Assembly: GCA_036971615.1 (NCBI GenBank) | Contig: JAYKKR010000007.1 | Span: 1,054,001-1,118,000, forward strand | Direction of reading: 5' to 3' | Length of the DNA stretch: 64,000 nt | DNA from: Amyloporia xantha | Lineage: Eukaryota; Basidiomycota; Agaricomycetes; Polyporales; Adustoporiaceae | Position numbers and translations under genes: made by a program | Shown: piece by piece, positions 1-15,548 of the stretch | How positions within the stretch are numbered: the stretch's first letter is position 1 | Layout of the letters: every line of letters starts with the position of its first letter | The notes under the pieces: model-generated | What the model was told of the DNA's origin: nothing | The model's database searches: none | Seen by the model: only the letters and a program-made list of their open reading frames with translations

Positions 1-3556
<3,556 letters not shown>

Positions 3557-3819
3557 AGCTGTCTATCGAAATCCGATGTCCCGCGGACGGCGAGAGCGCT
3601 ACGAACGTTGTAGTTGAGCGGAGGAAGAGAAGAGGCTGCTGCAGAGTGTGCGGCAGGGGCGATGAGAGATGTGTGTATTTGCTTGTCCCCCGGCCACTAT
3701 TCGACCGTTATGTCCCGGTAAGTGTCATTTGGGTTATTCTTGGAAATCTTGTCGCTAGAGACCACTTATCTCCCCACCATTACTCTCCGCCACCGCGTGG
3801 TTCGCTCTTACCATTTATT
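3557..3819. promoter_or_regulatory. Divergent intergenic region between PKC1 and the next gene
   Basis: About 260 bases separate the probable start codons of two divergent genes, so both promoters must lie here or overlap the 5' UTRs. A pyrimidine-rich stretch (3760-3830) precedes the plus-strand start. I see no clear TATA box. Confidence 0.4.
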
Positions 3820-6332
3820 ATGCCCTCTTTATGCTCTTGTTCTGTGGTTCGGGACGCCGTCGAAAACCTCCGCATTGCTCTGCACGCACGACATGTATTC
3901 GTAGCAGGCGCAGCATCTGACAAGGTGCTCAAGTTGAAGGGCCGACTACCGGATGATGTGGACGTTATCGTGGGCACGAATTTGATCTTTACATTGGCCG
4001 GAACCACGAATTCTGCCCGGATTACTCCAGCTGTCGTGCGCCAGTCAGCTGTTATGAAGCATATCTTAGGTTATCTCAGAGCGGTATGTATGACCCCTGG
4101 TCTACGCAAAGCTTCAGTCTACCACTGACTCATCCAGAACTCTCGCCCACTCGGTTTAAGTTCTGTAACCGACATGTACATTGACGAAGATGACGGACGC
4201 GCAAAATGTACGCTCCGTCCGGTCTGTTTTCCTTGCACCTTGACATTCGATGTATAGTTTCTGTTACGTCGTCCAGACCTCTCGCAGTCAACACGCAGGC
4301 TGCAGCAATGCGTCTGGTATGTGTCGATATCATGTTAGACTGCAAATCGGGCGCGCCGAATGGACAAACGTGTGAGGAACCAAACCAATAGGAAACTTGG
4401 CATTACTTGACTAACAGCCGCTTAAGCGAATGAAGGTTACTCCCCGTTTTCAGCACAGGTTTACCTTCCGATCATGTCAACATTGGAACGTATGATAGAG
4501 AGATTTGTCTGTTATCATCTTGTCAAGTATGTGGTCCTCCTTGCGATTTGGTGCAATCGCCGTAACCCTTCACATGACCTTTATCCAGACGTTACCCCTT
4601 AATATTTGGGCCTTGGCGTGCAGTATGTATCCCTCCTACCGTATTTGTCTGACTGCATTCGCCGACTATATGCGCAGAAACTAGACATAGAAGCAGCCTT
4701 TTTCCCGTCTATCGCCCAATCCATTACGAATATCGCGGAACGGTCTACCAACGTACACTTTCGGAAGAAATTCCAAAAAGCTCTCAAGGTAGCGATGGGA
4801 TTTCGGAGTGTATTCCGCAGCTTTTGATATATAACCTTGTAGAGCCTCAAGAAAAGTCATGCATTGTTCGGACATCAGTCGCTCAGTGCTCTGAACGACT
4901 GTCTTGGCTCTACTCAGGTAGTGGAGGACACTGATTTCACAGCTCAGACAGACAGCGATATTCTATGTCATTCGTTTGAACGCCTATTTAGGCAGGTCAT
5001 CCGGCCAGCGAAGTTCAAGGTGGGTAAATTCTGTCTCAAACAGACTGCTCAATGTCACTTATGAGTATCACAACAATCTACACGTGTGATGCAGGGCTCC
5101 GACATGCGTCCTGTCTCAATTGTAGAAGACCCGAATGACGAGCGTATGTTTGATCTCTCCCAAGCTACATTCCCTGGGGAAGAGGTCACATTGCTCGGTG
5201 ACGTTATTCTAGAAGACGAGAGTTCAGAACCCGACGAATTTTCAGTGACTCTGGATGAAACCTGGTTCGGGCTAGAATTCGAAGACGACGACCATCTCGT
5301 TACTCTGGATGAAGACGACTGGCCATGGGATCAACTGGAGAACTACGATCATGACGAGGCTCAGGCCCAGGCTGCTGACGTCGCTGTGATGGAGGAATTG
5401 GACGACCGAACGACTCTGTTTTTCTCGGATACCAGGGACGAGCAACAATATTCACTATCACAGCACAGCTCAGAGTCTGACGACTCGGTGGACGTACGTA
5501 ACAGGCCATATGTTCCCGCTTGTCTCCGCTTCTTCGTGGTGATTGACTGCATCACCAGAGCCTTCATTCTAACCAAGCGTACTCTCCCGGCAATTCCCAT
5601 TCACGAGAACCATGCTACTCCATATTCGATGGCGCTAACGAAGATATAATGTTGTTCGACGCTGTCGATGACCTCAGCAATCTGGTGGTCGAGATTCAGC
5701 GCAAACCGCCCTACCTCGATTTGAGGACAACGTTCTGCGACATCGGAGAGACTGAATTGAACTTCAACGATACAGATTACTTACTTGACGAAGTTCATGA
5801 CAAAGACTTTCGAGACTCGATGCCAGTTCTTTGTCCTAGACCAACTTATGCGGTGCAGCCTGCGTTCAACATCTGGAGTCCTGTGGGAGAATGCCTGGGT
5901 ACTTCTCATGAAATTGAATTCCCGGTTTCACCACCTCCGTCTAACTGGAATGTATATAATGCTACCTCCATCATCCCTTCAACTTTTGAAGGCTACAGCG
6001 ATGTTTCTAACACTCCTTCCGGATCCGAGCGCGTCATTTCTCCAGTCGAACCCTCGGATAGAACAGGGCTTTCCGAGACTGCCCTTCAGACCGTCTCTGG
6101 CATCGTAGATCTTTCCTTATCGCATGATACTGATGGTGCCGGTTGTCTCTGCTGCCTCTGCTCGCTGGCTCGGATCGATGGACCTACACATGGACGTAAC
6201 GAGGCAACCTGCTCTAGAAATTTTGCCGGGGCAAATACGGCGGAACCGGGTTGGCCCTACCGAGAGGAACTGGAGGGGTTAGAAAGGGGCTGCTGGTCAG
6301 GTGAGGAAGGAGATATTCTCGACGCAGACTAG
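3820..6332 (+). CDS. Uncharacterised acidic protein, 8 exons, about 653 aa
   Basis: I do not recognise this protein. A phase-consistent model has exons 3820-4083, 4138-4207, 4277-4316, 4454-4526, 4624-4788, 4843-5019, 5095-5493 and 5559-6332, summing to 1962 bases. The N-terminal 90 residues are mixed alpha/beta in look (HVFVAGAASDKVLKLKGRLP). The middle is basic and helical (CIRRLYAQKL, HFRKKFQKALKSLKKS). The region coded at about 5150-5490 is strongly acidic, with many D/E runs (EFEDDDHLVTLDEDDWPW). The C-terminus is Ser/Pro-rich with a CLCCLC motif near the end. It has no signal peptide or membrane span, so an intracellular, perhaps nuclear, location is a guess. Alternatives: unspliced reading from 4138 stops at 4257, giving a 127-residue protein, so two genes are possible. 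The small exons 3 and 4 are the least certain. Confidence 0.55.
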
Positions 6333-6683
6333 ACGTCTTCAAGCGCCGCATTTCCGTCATTGTAGTAGCGACATTACCATGTTGAATCTGACTCCCAGAG
6401 CTGAGATTTTGGTCTGTCATCTGAGCATGAACGTGATGTCGATCAAGAAGTCCGCACAGCTTACGTCATATTAGCCGCACTCCATTTCCAACTTCCGCCA
6501 GGCTCCGACCGCTGCGGTGGCTGAGGACCTCGGTACTGCTACGCTCTTTCTACACGACGTCCATCACATCTGCACGACCGATATCGTCCATCCCATAAGG
6601 CTTCCGCATTCAACTCTCGTACCCGCTCGACAGAGCGTCTGTGCTCCTCTCTCTCCTGTCTCCTGTGCCTTCCATTTAGCATA
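6333..6683. other. Intergenic, upstream of IGO1
   Basis: No coding segment supported. CT-rich tracts (6600-6675) just before the IGO1 start are typical of a basidiomycete promoter or 5' UTR. No TATA box seen. Confidence 0.4.
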
Positions 6684-7355
6684 ATGCTACCGTCTCAGCG
6701 GAACAAGGTCGACATCAGCGTTAGTATCAGTTCTTCGCGCTGCAGGAGAGACAACTCGCAGATATCTCTGTGTTGTTGATCTCTGACTGTATCATCATGA
6801 ATTGTTTTCGCTGAACTGTGGCTCATGTATTTAGAAACTGACGGAGGAAGAGCAGAAGCTCTTCCGTCTGTACGGCAAGCTGCCCACGCACAAGAATGTC
6901 TTAATGAAGATGCAGAAGGTGTGTTCATTCTGATCATACTAGATAAGCATATATTGACTCTTATCGTTATTTACGGAATGCAGGATCGCAAATACTTTGA
7001 TTCCGGCGATTACGCCCTCTCCAAGGCTGGCGTTGCTCCTCAGAATGCCGTCGGAACCGCGATTCCCAACCCGGAAAAGTAAGCTCCATCGGTCTCGCGT
7101 CTGAATGGATCTTGATTGAGGTCCTAGCCTTTCTGCAGTATTCCGCATGCGTCGTCCCCTCCCGCCCCCCACCAGTCATTATCTGTCTCGCCCACCAACT
7201 CTAGTATGAGCCCGGTCAAGGACAGCCCCCTCGCCGAGCCTGAAGTGGCGGCGAAGGTGGCAGATTCGACAGAGCCTGTGGAGTCTGAAGAGCCATCTGC
7301 CAAGGAGGAGGAGAAGGAGGAGCAGGAGGAGAAGGAGGAGGTGAAGGAGGATTGA
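6684..7355 (+). CDS. IGO1: Endosulfine/ARPP-19 family protein (Igo1-like), 121 aa
   Basis: Small phosphoprotein that, when phosphorylated by a Greatwall/Rim15-type kinase, inhibits PP2A-B55 and links nutrient state to quiescence or mitotic entry. Exons 6684-6719, 6835-6918, 6984-7078 and 7205-7355 give 366 bases in frame. The family core is clear: LTEEEQKLFRLYGKLPTHKN, then the phospho-site block DRKYFDSGDYALSKAG, where the Ser of FDSGDY is the expected kinase target. The last exon codes a short linker and a Glu/Lys-rich tail ending KEEVKED. The third intron starts within an AAG-TAA context: if it is retained, translation stops at once and gives a 72-residue form ending PNPEK that keeps the whole conserved domain. 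The start is the first ATG and is spliced directly to the domain. Confidence 0.95.
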
Positions 7356-7687
7356 CACGCATGACCATGGATCTCGTGGACATGAACTGGGACACCTGAT
7401 TACCTTTGCCCCCAGGTGTTGGGAGGTGGCCTGTATTGAAGTTTGCGAAACCTTCCACGTGTATGCACTCTTGCCATTCTGTGCCAGTATTACTGTTGTA
7501 CTAGTATACCGTCATCGCTCTTTGATTGTCTGTCCTCGTTCGATGACTCGTAATGTGATCTTAGCGTTTATCCCGTCCTTGTGACGTGTGACAAGTCGCG
7601 TGACAGGACGTGTTCAGACGCGACGCGACCTCTACCACCAGGTTCTTCGTGCTCTCACCTTACTCGCCTCCCACACCGTTATACGCG
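7356..7687. other. Intergenic between IGO1 and POL12
   Basis: Holds the IGO1 3' UTR and the promoter of the replication gene. CT-rich near 7640-7680. Nothing coding seen. Confidence 0.4.
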
Positions 7688-9933
7688 ATGGCCTCCATAG
7701 ATACATCGCAGTTACGCCAAGAAATCCTCGAAAGATTTGGTAGTACGCTAGAAGAAAACCTCATCACAGAGTGTGCGTTGATTTATACGCGTCGCTGCTC
7801 ATCCTGACTGGTCTCTTAGGCATACGGGTATGCCAGATGTTTAACCTGAGGGGAGAAGATCTCTTTTTCAAATGGGAATCCATGTGGTATGGAACGGGCC
7901 AGACGTGGCACCCCATCACACTGGATGAGCTCCCTGCGCTCAAAGCGAGGTGCCAGAGTGATCTCGCGAAGGCGAGCGCGGCGAGGCAGAAGCTCAAGGT
8001 CAACCTGAACGGGTCCCTTTCTCGAAACTTTACTGGTGGCGCAGGGAGGGCCGGGTCTCGCTTTGACACGACGGCGGCGAGCAGGACCCCCGTGAAGCCG
8101 AGCGTAAAAAGACAGGATGGGTTTAGCATCATTGCGGGCGAGGATAAGAGAATGCCTGTAGCAGGTCCGAGCAAGGTAAAATTTGTAGGACCGAAGGTTG
8201 ATGAGGAGTCACGGAAGCGACGCGCCTGTGAGTTCCTTCCTAGCGGAATGAGACAGTAAGGCTGACTCGCTTGAAGATCGGTATATGTACGAGACAGCGG
8301 CTGATCGCAGCAGAGGTTCCTACATTCAGGCTGCCCATCTCTGGTCTGGTACTTAGGATTCTTTTTACAGCGCTTGATACCAGAATCGACGATTTTGGAG
8401 AGCTGGTCAAGGAGCACTACAATATCGAAGAGCTAGGTGACCCCGCTGCTGGTACCGAAGTAAGTTCGCTTTCCCCCTCTGTATACAGACGCTAACCATG
8501 ATATAGGAAGATGTGGTTGTAGTCGGACGGATCACACACGACTCTGAAACCTCATCTGGACCCGTGAAGCTGAACGAGGCCTCTCTCACGCTGGAATCTT
8601 CTCGCCAGATGGGCTCTGGCGCGAGAGTACCCATACGGTTCGACCCTAATGTCAAGATCCGCGAAGGGAAGCAGGGCGCCGGAGGCGTCGGGCTATTTCC
8701 TGGTGCTATTGTGGCGCTGAAGGGGAAGAACGGTGGAGGGGGCTGGTTCCTCGTTACCGAGATCCTTTTGGTCTGCTTGCTATTGCGTCTTTTGAAAACA
8801 TCAGCTAATGAGTACTGCAGCTACCGCCTTTGGGGCCGTCACCTCAAATTGAGATCAAACAGGAAACATCTGAGCCTTTCAGGATGTATGTCGCATGTGG
8901 ACCATTTACTGTGGATGCGGACTTGAAATTCAGTGCGTGGTACAAGTTACTGTCGAAAATCAAGACAGACAAGCCTGCTGCGGTTCTGCTGGTGAGTTGT
9001 CTCTAGTAACGTACTTTCCACTTGTACAAACTGAAGTTGAACCGCATACCTGTCCATAGGTAGGCCCGTTCATCGATGCCGCACATCCTGCAATAAAGGA
9101 TGGCGAAGTTGACATGACTCCTGCTGACATGTTCCGAGAGCACTTTCTCGCAAATATGCAAAGCTTCCTGGCCTCATCACCGGGGAGCATTTTCTTGATC
9201 GTGCCCAGCGTGCGGGACGTTATCAGTGACCACGCTGTGTTTCCACAATGTGAATTTGGCGACGAGTTTTCCAGCGATCCTGTACGTGCTCAAATCCTGG
9301 TGCGATAGAACCGTTATTCATCAATTTAAAGCGTATACACCTGCTACCAAATCCTTGTCGATTTTTGCTGAACGGCATCTCATTCGGGGTTAGCAGCGTG
9401 GACGTAATATTTCATCTGCGCAAGGAGGAGTTCTTCAAGCGAGCGCAAGATAGTGATCCTACATCGATGGAAGGCGATGATGCCACAGTCAGCGATGCAA
9501 TGACAAACACATGTCGCCACCTCTTGCAGCAGCGAAGGTAACATCCGCCTTTGTAATAGTAACAAAGGCGTTATTGATGCAACGAGCATTGGCAGTTTCT
9601 ATCCGCTATTCCCGGTCCCTCTTGACCTCTCTCACGAGGTTAACCTCGATGTAACGCACTCTGATGGGCTCGACCTCGGTGGGGAAGGTACAGAGAATAG
9701 CTATGCCCCCGACGTCTTGATCACCCCGAGCAGGCTGAAGCAGTTTTCCAAGGTACGTAAATGTGTCACAATTCGTCAGACAGTACTCACTAGCTCTTTA
9801 GGTGGTCGACTCCACAATTGCACTGAATCCCTCCTTCCTGACAAAGGGGACATACGCGACTTTAACGTGCGGGGGACCTGGCGCTCAGCCTGTACAAAAT
9901 AGGGTACAAGCTGACGTGCTAAGATTGGACTGA
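7688..9933 (+). CDS. POL12: DNA polymerase alpha subunit B (Pol12/POLA2), 590 aa
   Basis: Regulatory B subunit of the polymerase alpha-primase complex that starts Okazaki fragments in the nucleus. Ten exons: 7688-7772, 7820-8227, 8277-8315, 8371-8459, 8507-8770, 8821-8991, 9060-9281, 9332-9537, 9596-9752, 9802-9933, total 1773 bases in frame. The N-terminal part holds a small helical domain (GEDLFFKWES) and a basic linker. The OB-fold part follows (EDVVVVGRITHDSE, MGSGARVPIRFD). The calcineurin-like, catalytically inactive phosphoesterase domain is typical: FRMYVACGPFT, LLVGPFIDAAHP, FLIVPSVRDVISDHAVFPQ, PNPCRFLLNG, then the C-terminal DVLITPSRLKQFSKVVDS and ALNPSFLTKGTYA. Length fits fungal Pol12 proteins. 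Confidence 0.95.
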
Positions 9934-10363
9934 GGACTCTGGAGTACTTTGCATGGTGTGTACATTGATTGTTGCCTAGTACTGCGCCACTTCCATGCGT
10001 GTCGTGAAAGTGATAATTAATGATAAGACAAGTCCTTGGACATCATGCGCAAGTCGAGCAGCATCGAATTGATCATGTATACTACAACCACACGACTCGG
10101 AGATGGGATGGGCTCCAAAGCTTCGGTGAATTACCAAGTCGGTTGCTAATCAAAGACACAAAAGCTGTGGAATTTTTTCTAATAGTAGACAATCACGAAT
10201 AGTGTCTGATTGGCTCAGACACGAGAGGTTCTCTTTTCTTTCGGTACCGCTGCCGGGCAAACCATGGTCATGTCACAGGTCGCAATATAGCAGATCCCAC
10301 GTGATCGCGACCTACGCGTCGATATTGAATATTGAATGTTGATCGAAGGCGAGGGTGACGTCG
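9934..10363. other. Intergenic between POL12 and the amidohydrolase gene
   Basis: No coding segment. An AT-rich stretch with a TATTGAATATTGAATGTTG direct repeat (about 10322-10340) lies just before the next start; its role is unknown. Confidence 0.4.
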
Positions 10364-11979
10364 ATGAGTCTGCTTATTCGAAACGTCCACCTACCTAGCG
10401 TAGGCCCCTCTTCTACATCTCTGTACAACGTCGTCTGTGTCGACGGCAAAGTACACAGCATCGAGGTAGTTGAAAGTGGCACGAATCCTTCCTACAACCA
10501 CCCCTACATCACACAGCTCGACGCGAAGGGAAAGGGTATTCTCCTCCCAGCGTTAGTGTTAAAATTGTTCTGACCGTAGCCTACGGCCTTTAATTTTGTC
10601 TGTCACAGTCTGTGCCATGCCCATGTTCACCTAGACAAGTGTTTTCTCCTTGACAAGTGCGATGAGCTCCTCAGTGGGTAAGCACTACTTTCTGATTTTT
10701 CGTAGTTTGAGGGAGTCCATTTTGGGAACAAATTGATGTCATTATACTGCTCTGTCTAGGGACTTTGCTGAAGCCCTCAAAGTCACTGCAAAGGCAAAGA
10801 TCTCCTTCTCTCATGATCTGCTTGACCTGTACAATCGAGGGAAGCGGCTAGTTGTTGACAGTGTCGAATGCGGCGTCACCGCCATGCGTGCTCACGTAGA
10901 AGTGGACGATACTGTACTCATGAGCTGTGTAGACGTTGGGCTGAAATTGAAAGCCGAATTTCACCAAGTCTGTCACGTTCAAATAGCAGGTAGGGACATG
11001 TGTCATGGAAGTTCCCCCTTCAATCTCGCTCATAGCGCCTTCACAGTGTTCGCCCAGGACCCGTTGTTTGTATCCTCCGATGACGATGAACCGGGGAATA
11101 ACCTCTCCCTATTGCAGACCGCTGCGAGACGCGCCGGCGTTGAGGCGGTCGGCTCCGCACCATATGTTGAACTCACCACCGCGCACGCCCGCCGGAACAT
11201 TATCCACATCCTCGACATCGCGCACGAAAACAGCCTGCACGCCGATTTCCACCTCGACTACAACCTCGATGCATCGTCAGAGCCGCTCATCTGGTTCGTG
11301 CTCGACCAGCTGCGCGAACGCATCCGGGCGGGGCGGTGGCACGCGAGCGCACACGTCTGTATCGGGCACGCGACGCGCCTGACGCTCTTCTCGCCGGAGG
11401 AGTGGATGCGCTTCTGCCGCGTTGTGCTTGAGGATGCGCTGCCGGTCACATTGGTTGGTCTGCCCCCGAGCGACATGTACATGATGGGGAGGGGCGTACC
11501 GTCAGCGCCGCGGAGCACACTGGACGTTCCGAGGCTCGCGCGGGATCACGGGCTGAAGGTGGGAATGGCGGTGAACAACGTTGAGAATGCGTTTACGCCG
11601 CAGGGCCCGATCGACCCTCTGGCGCTGTGTCCGCTCGGCGTTGCGGTCTTCCAGAGTGGGACGAGCAGGGACTGCCAGAGCCTCGTCGTATGTCTTTTCT
11701 CTTCTCTGCTTCGTGAGTTCAGAATGCGGATTTTTTTGCATGCAGGAAGCTGTAACGCTCAACTCGCGCACCGCCATCGGGCTTCCTAGCCCCGGGAGCT
11801 TGTGGCCTGCAGAGGGCGACATCGCAGACTTTGTCCTCCTGCCCGACAGCGATTCGCTTTACTCCGTCGCACTGAACCCTTCATACTCACGTACGACCAT
11901 CAAAGGCGGTGTGGTGGTCGCGAAGAGACAAACATCTCGTTGGATTCATCACGGACCTCCAGACGGCGGCCCATCATGA
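10364..11979 (+). CDS. Amidohydrolase, cytosine-deaminase-like, 453 aa
   Basis: Metal-dependent hydrolase of the amidohydrolase superfamily (TIM barrel), closest in look to cytosine deaminase/CodA-like enzymes; the true substrate is unknown. Exons 10364-10551, 10609-10677, 10760-10989, 11047-11687, 11746-11979 sum to 1362 bases in frame. The protein starts with the small beta-sandwich (LLIRNVHLPS, DGKVHSIEVV). Next comes the HxH metal site in LCHAHVHLDKCFLLDK, where the intron falls just before the motif. Later signatures are AMRAHVEVD, HADFHLDYN, HVCIGHATRL and GMAVNNVENAFTP. The C-terminal sandwich ends with DIADFVLLPDSDS. No signal peptide, so it is probably cytosolic. The third intron (57 nt) has no stop and keeps frame, so retention would add 19 residues. 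Confidence 0.88.
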
Positions 11980-12602
11980 TTGCACGCCGCACGATCAGGG
12001 CTTACTGGTACCTCTCCTCAACATTGTATGTAGCAGCCATGATGACCGCAGATGAACAGCATTTACTTCGTAGCAACGTGATATTCAGCAATGACATCAA
12101 CCCTGTACTAGACAAGGCTGGCAACCGTATCTACCCTCTAAACATACGTGTAGGGAAAGGCTAGATATGCAATAACTTATTGAAACCGATGGACGCGGCA
12201 AACGCCTGTGCTATGTAGAGTGTCTAAAAGCAGAGAGCGAGAGCAGCAAGGATACGAGTGATGGGTAAGTGTGTCGCAGGAGACGGGAGGGAGAAGGCGA
12301 GATCGCAGATGTATCGCAGGGCGCCAGGCGGAGGAAATCGAAGGGCTGCGCTGGCCTGGATGAAGCGCCAGGACCAACACCAGGTATAGAGACGCATGCG
12401 TCAGAGGAGCATGAAAGCGTGAGGTGAACCGAGACGAGACGAGGCAGTGACGTGATATGATGAGACAAGGACAAGATGCAACAAAGCCTGCAAGCAAACA
12501 GATACAAAGAAGATGCAGATGAAGGGGAGCTCGCTACGACGGAAACCCGTCCGCCGGAGGGAGGGGGAGAGAGGCGGCAGAAACGTGACTGCGCGAAGCG
12601 CA
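11980..12602. other. Convergent intergenic region
   Basis: Lies between two converging genes, so it should hold both 3' UTRs and poly(A) sites. Purine-rich on the plus strand (12220-12600). Open frames here are low-complexity and not convincing. Confidence 0.4.
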
Positions 12603-14558
12603 TTACGACGAGTTGTACGCCACGAACGGGTTGAAGTTGTACGTCGTCGGGTTCGACTCGAACGTGTATCCCTGTGCCTGCACATCCGCGACGGTCTGCC
12701 CGTTGCGCTGGATGCTGCCGGACATGCCGGCGCCGGGCGAGAGCGCCAGGGAGAGCTTCGTCACGCCAGCGGGGACGCTGAACGTCTGCGACGAGCCGGC
12801 CGTGAGCGTGACGGTCGCCGGCGCGGTAGCGAAGACGACGGCCCAGAGTTTATCTTCGGTCTGAGCGATCATACGTCCGATCGAAGTCAGGGCATTGTGA
12901 CAAGATCAATCATCAACCCAGGAACAAGATCAACGAGATAGATCGCAAGAAGACGAGGCGAAATGAGGTCAGAGATGAGATAGATGGGAGCCGACGCAGC
13001 AATCAGCAATGATCATGATGCGGAGTAGCGTCGTGAGACGGCACGTACGAGTTGGTAGTTCTCCGGCTGGCCGATCGAGTCCTGCGACGCGGCCGCGTTC
13101 TTCGGGTGCGGACGCGCCCACATGAACAGCTGGTCTTGCGTGATGGCAGGGTACGAACCCGTGCGGAATGCGGTCGCGTAGTAGTTCGTCATCGCGAGCC
13201 AACCTGCGCCACGTGCACTCAGCACAAGACGTTGCCGAGCGGCCAGGAGACCAGAGACTCACCGGTATGGTCAAACCCAGTCGCCCACGTTGTGCCTGCA
13301 GGCTGCGCACCCTCGATGGGACCAACGTAATGCGACTCGCCGTAGTCGTTCCAGGTGATGAGCTCCACGATGTCGACACTGTCCCGGTTCTCGACGAGGG
13401 TCTCCCAGCGCGCATTGTAGGACCAGTAGTCCGCCAGGTATATGAACTGTCCGCACCCAACGCGCCAACATCATCAGCCCCATGCATTTTGCACAATCCA
13501 GAAAGGGTAAAAAAAATAGACAGCGCACGCACGTTCTTGTCCAGACTCCCCGCGTAGTGCGTGAAAAACCACGGGCTGACCGCGGCGATGTACGTCTTCG
13601 CGCTACCGCTAACGGAGTTGAGTCCAGAGATGTACTGTGTGTCCGTGGTGAAGACGCCGATGGACTGGTTCAGCGCGCTCTCAAGTGCACTCGGGAACAC
13701 CGCGTCCGTCAGAGATGAAGCGACTCCGCCGAGGTCCGCCTGAGCTGATGAGTAGGTGAGAGTGTTCGGCCAGCCACCATTCCACTGCAGGGGTTATGAA
13801 TTTTCATTAGCGGCCTCAATCTCTGAAAGGCCGGAGAAGGAGTGAGAGCACACTTACGTTGAAGGTGCCATCCATGACTCCGTCATAGTCGCCGAACGTG
13901 GACGGGTCCACAAAGAAGGAGGGCACGAAGTGCACTGCGTTCACGCCCGTGAGCTGCTGGATGAACTGCGAGGACCACCCGGCCTGGGCAGAGCTCTGCC
14001 CGAAGGTGCATGCGGAGCCGGAGAAGGTCGACGCGAAGACCTGGCCGTTAACGATGAGCTGGTTTGGATGCGACGCGTAGTTGGTGATGTACGAGCGGAG
14101 AAGGGTCGCGTCGGAGGCCGCGGAGCAGGGGAGAACCGACATATCGAAGGAAATGAAGAGCTTGAAGTCCGTGCCCGAGTTGGCTGCGGCGGTGTAGCTG
14201 ATGTCCGGCGCAGGATGAATGCGAATGTCAGTGACCGATCATTTCCAAGCGCAAGTAGACGGAGGACTTACGCGTCGGAGACACGATCGGGTTGCCAAGA
14301 GTCCGATCCGATGTTGAGTGCGAAGCCATCAATACCGGAGGAGTGCGCGAGGGAGATGTCGGATGCCCAGTTGTCGACGGTGTAGGGATAGGTGTTGCCG
14401 ACAATGTGGTGGGCGACCACGATCTTGCCGGTGGTCGACGCAGCCTGGCGTTTCATGGCAGTGGATCTGTGGCGGAATGGGGAGTGAGGAAGGGCATGTG
14501 CAAAGTCGAGAGCGGCGGCAGCGAGGGCTGCGAAGTGAAAGAGAGCGGAAGTGCGCAT
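12603..14558 (-). CDS. Secreted GH71 alpha-1,3-glucanase (mutanase-like), 491 aa
   Basis: Glycoside hydrolase family 71, which cleaves alpha-1,3-glucan of fungal walls and may serve wall remodelling or mycoparasitism. Exons from the 5' end: 14558-14272, 14197-13858, 13784-13533, 13446-13263, 13203-13049, 12860-12603; 1476 bases in frame. An N-terminal signal peptide (MRTSALFHFAALAAAALDFA) is followed by a short propeptide with a KR site. Family signatures: KIVVAHHIVGN, SGIDGFALNIG, FKLFISFDMS, HFVPSFFVDP, YIAAVSPWFFTH, VELITWNDYGESHYVGP with candidate catalytic acids, and WLAMTNYYATAFRTG. The last exon codes the C-terminal beta domain. No extra carbohydrate-binding module is visible. Confidence 0.93.
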
Positions 14559-15548
14559 TGTCGCGAGAGAGGGTGAGGGAAAATGAACGTCAGGTTAAGG
14601 AGAGCCTGGAGAGGAGAAAATAATAAAGGGAAGAGGGGAAGGGACCGACGGGGGCACGACCTGTCGAAGTGAACGACAAAGAGATGAGGAGCAAGTTGAA
14701 CATGTCGAACCGGCGGGTCTTATACGCCGCGCTAAAGGGAGAACACCAGACATAATCGGACAATGAGCGCGTACCTGCGCAGCGACTGGGAGCTGGCGCA
14801 TGGACCCATCACAAGTAACCGGCGCGTCTTCTTGATGCAATCACCGGTGAGTAATATGAATCACCAAGGACAATATGGCGGGGCGCAGGAGTAGGAATGA
14901 GGGCAGACGTTGTCCAAGTGAGAACAATACCCGCGTGGGTGCTGTTGTCTGCAGATGGACGAGATGAACAGGCGCTGATGTCCGCGGTTGCCACTCCAAC
15001 CGATCTGTCAACGACTCGACGGCACCCGCAATGGGTCGTCCACGGGATGGCCAAGTCGTCAGCAAACATATGGATCACGACAGTTCTGGTATTGCAGGCT
15101 GAATTTCCAGTCACGAGTAGGTATACAACGTCCAAGACGAGTTCATCGCGCCGGTGCAATATTCTTTTGTTTTGTTCCTCTATAGAGCTATGACTTCCGA
15201 CCCTGACGCGATCGGACGCGTAGCACGTGATTCTCATTGACCATTGTCATGGGCGCCAAATACAATCGGCCTGCACTTGCGTATACGCGTACGCTCGAGA
15301 GCCTTTACGAGGTCAGTGATTCTATCCCTTTCTTCAATCCCGCTTCCAGGTGCAATCCTTGATGGTTGCATGCCCTACATCCTTTGGGATTCTATCTCCT
15401 ATACATCTCAACTGCAGGATACTCCCATCGGAAGTACTTAATATTAGTAACTCCTGATCCCCAACGCACGAATCCCTGCGTTGATCAACGCGAACTGCTA
15501 TGTATTTGCCGTTTACTCACAAACCTCCCACTCCTAGTTCTTTTTACA
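14559..15548. promoter_or_regulatory. Divergent promoter region of GH71 and RING genes
   Basis: About 990 bases between two divergent starts. On the GH71 side a TATA-like TATAAGAC (minus strand, about 14715-14722) lies roughly 160 bases upstream of its start. Frames in this block lack splice support and coding signature, so I call it non-coding. Confidence 0.4.

Noticed and set aside
4918..4945. 25-nt GT-AG gap in the exon 4843-5019 of the unknown acidic protein
   Set aside because: It is too short for an intron in this genome and the frame is open across it.
12969..13700. Minus-strand 243-codon frame in the GH71 gene
   Set aside because: It runs out of the true GH71 frame through introns; after the first 60 residues it is not GH71-like.
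14809..15237. Minus-strand frame of 142 codons in the GH71/RING promoter region
   Set aside because: No domain, biased composition and no splice partners; more likely promoter sequence.
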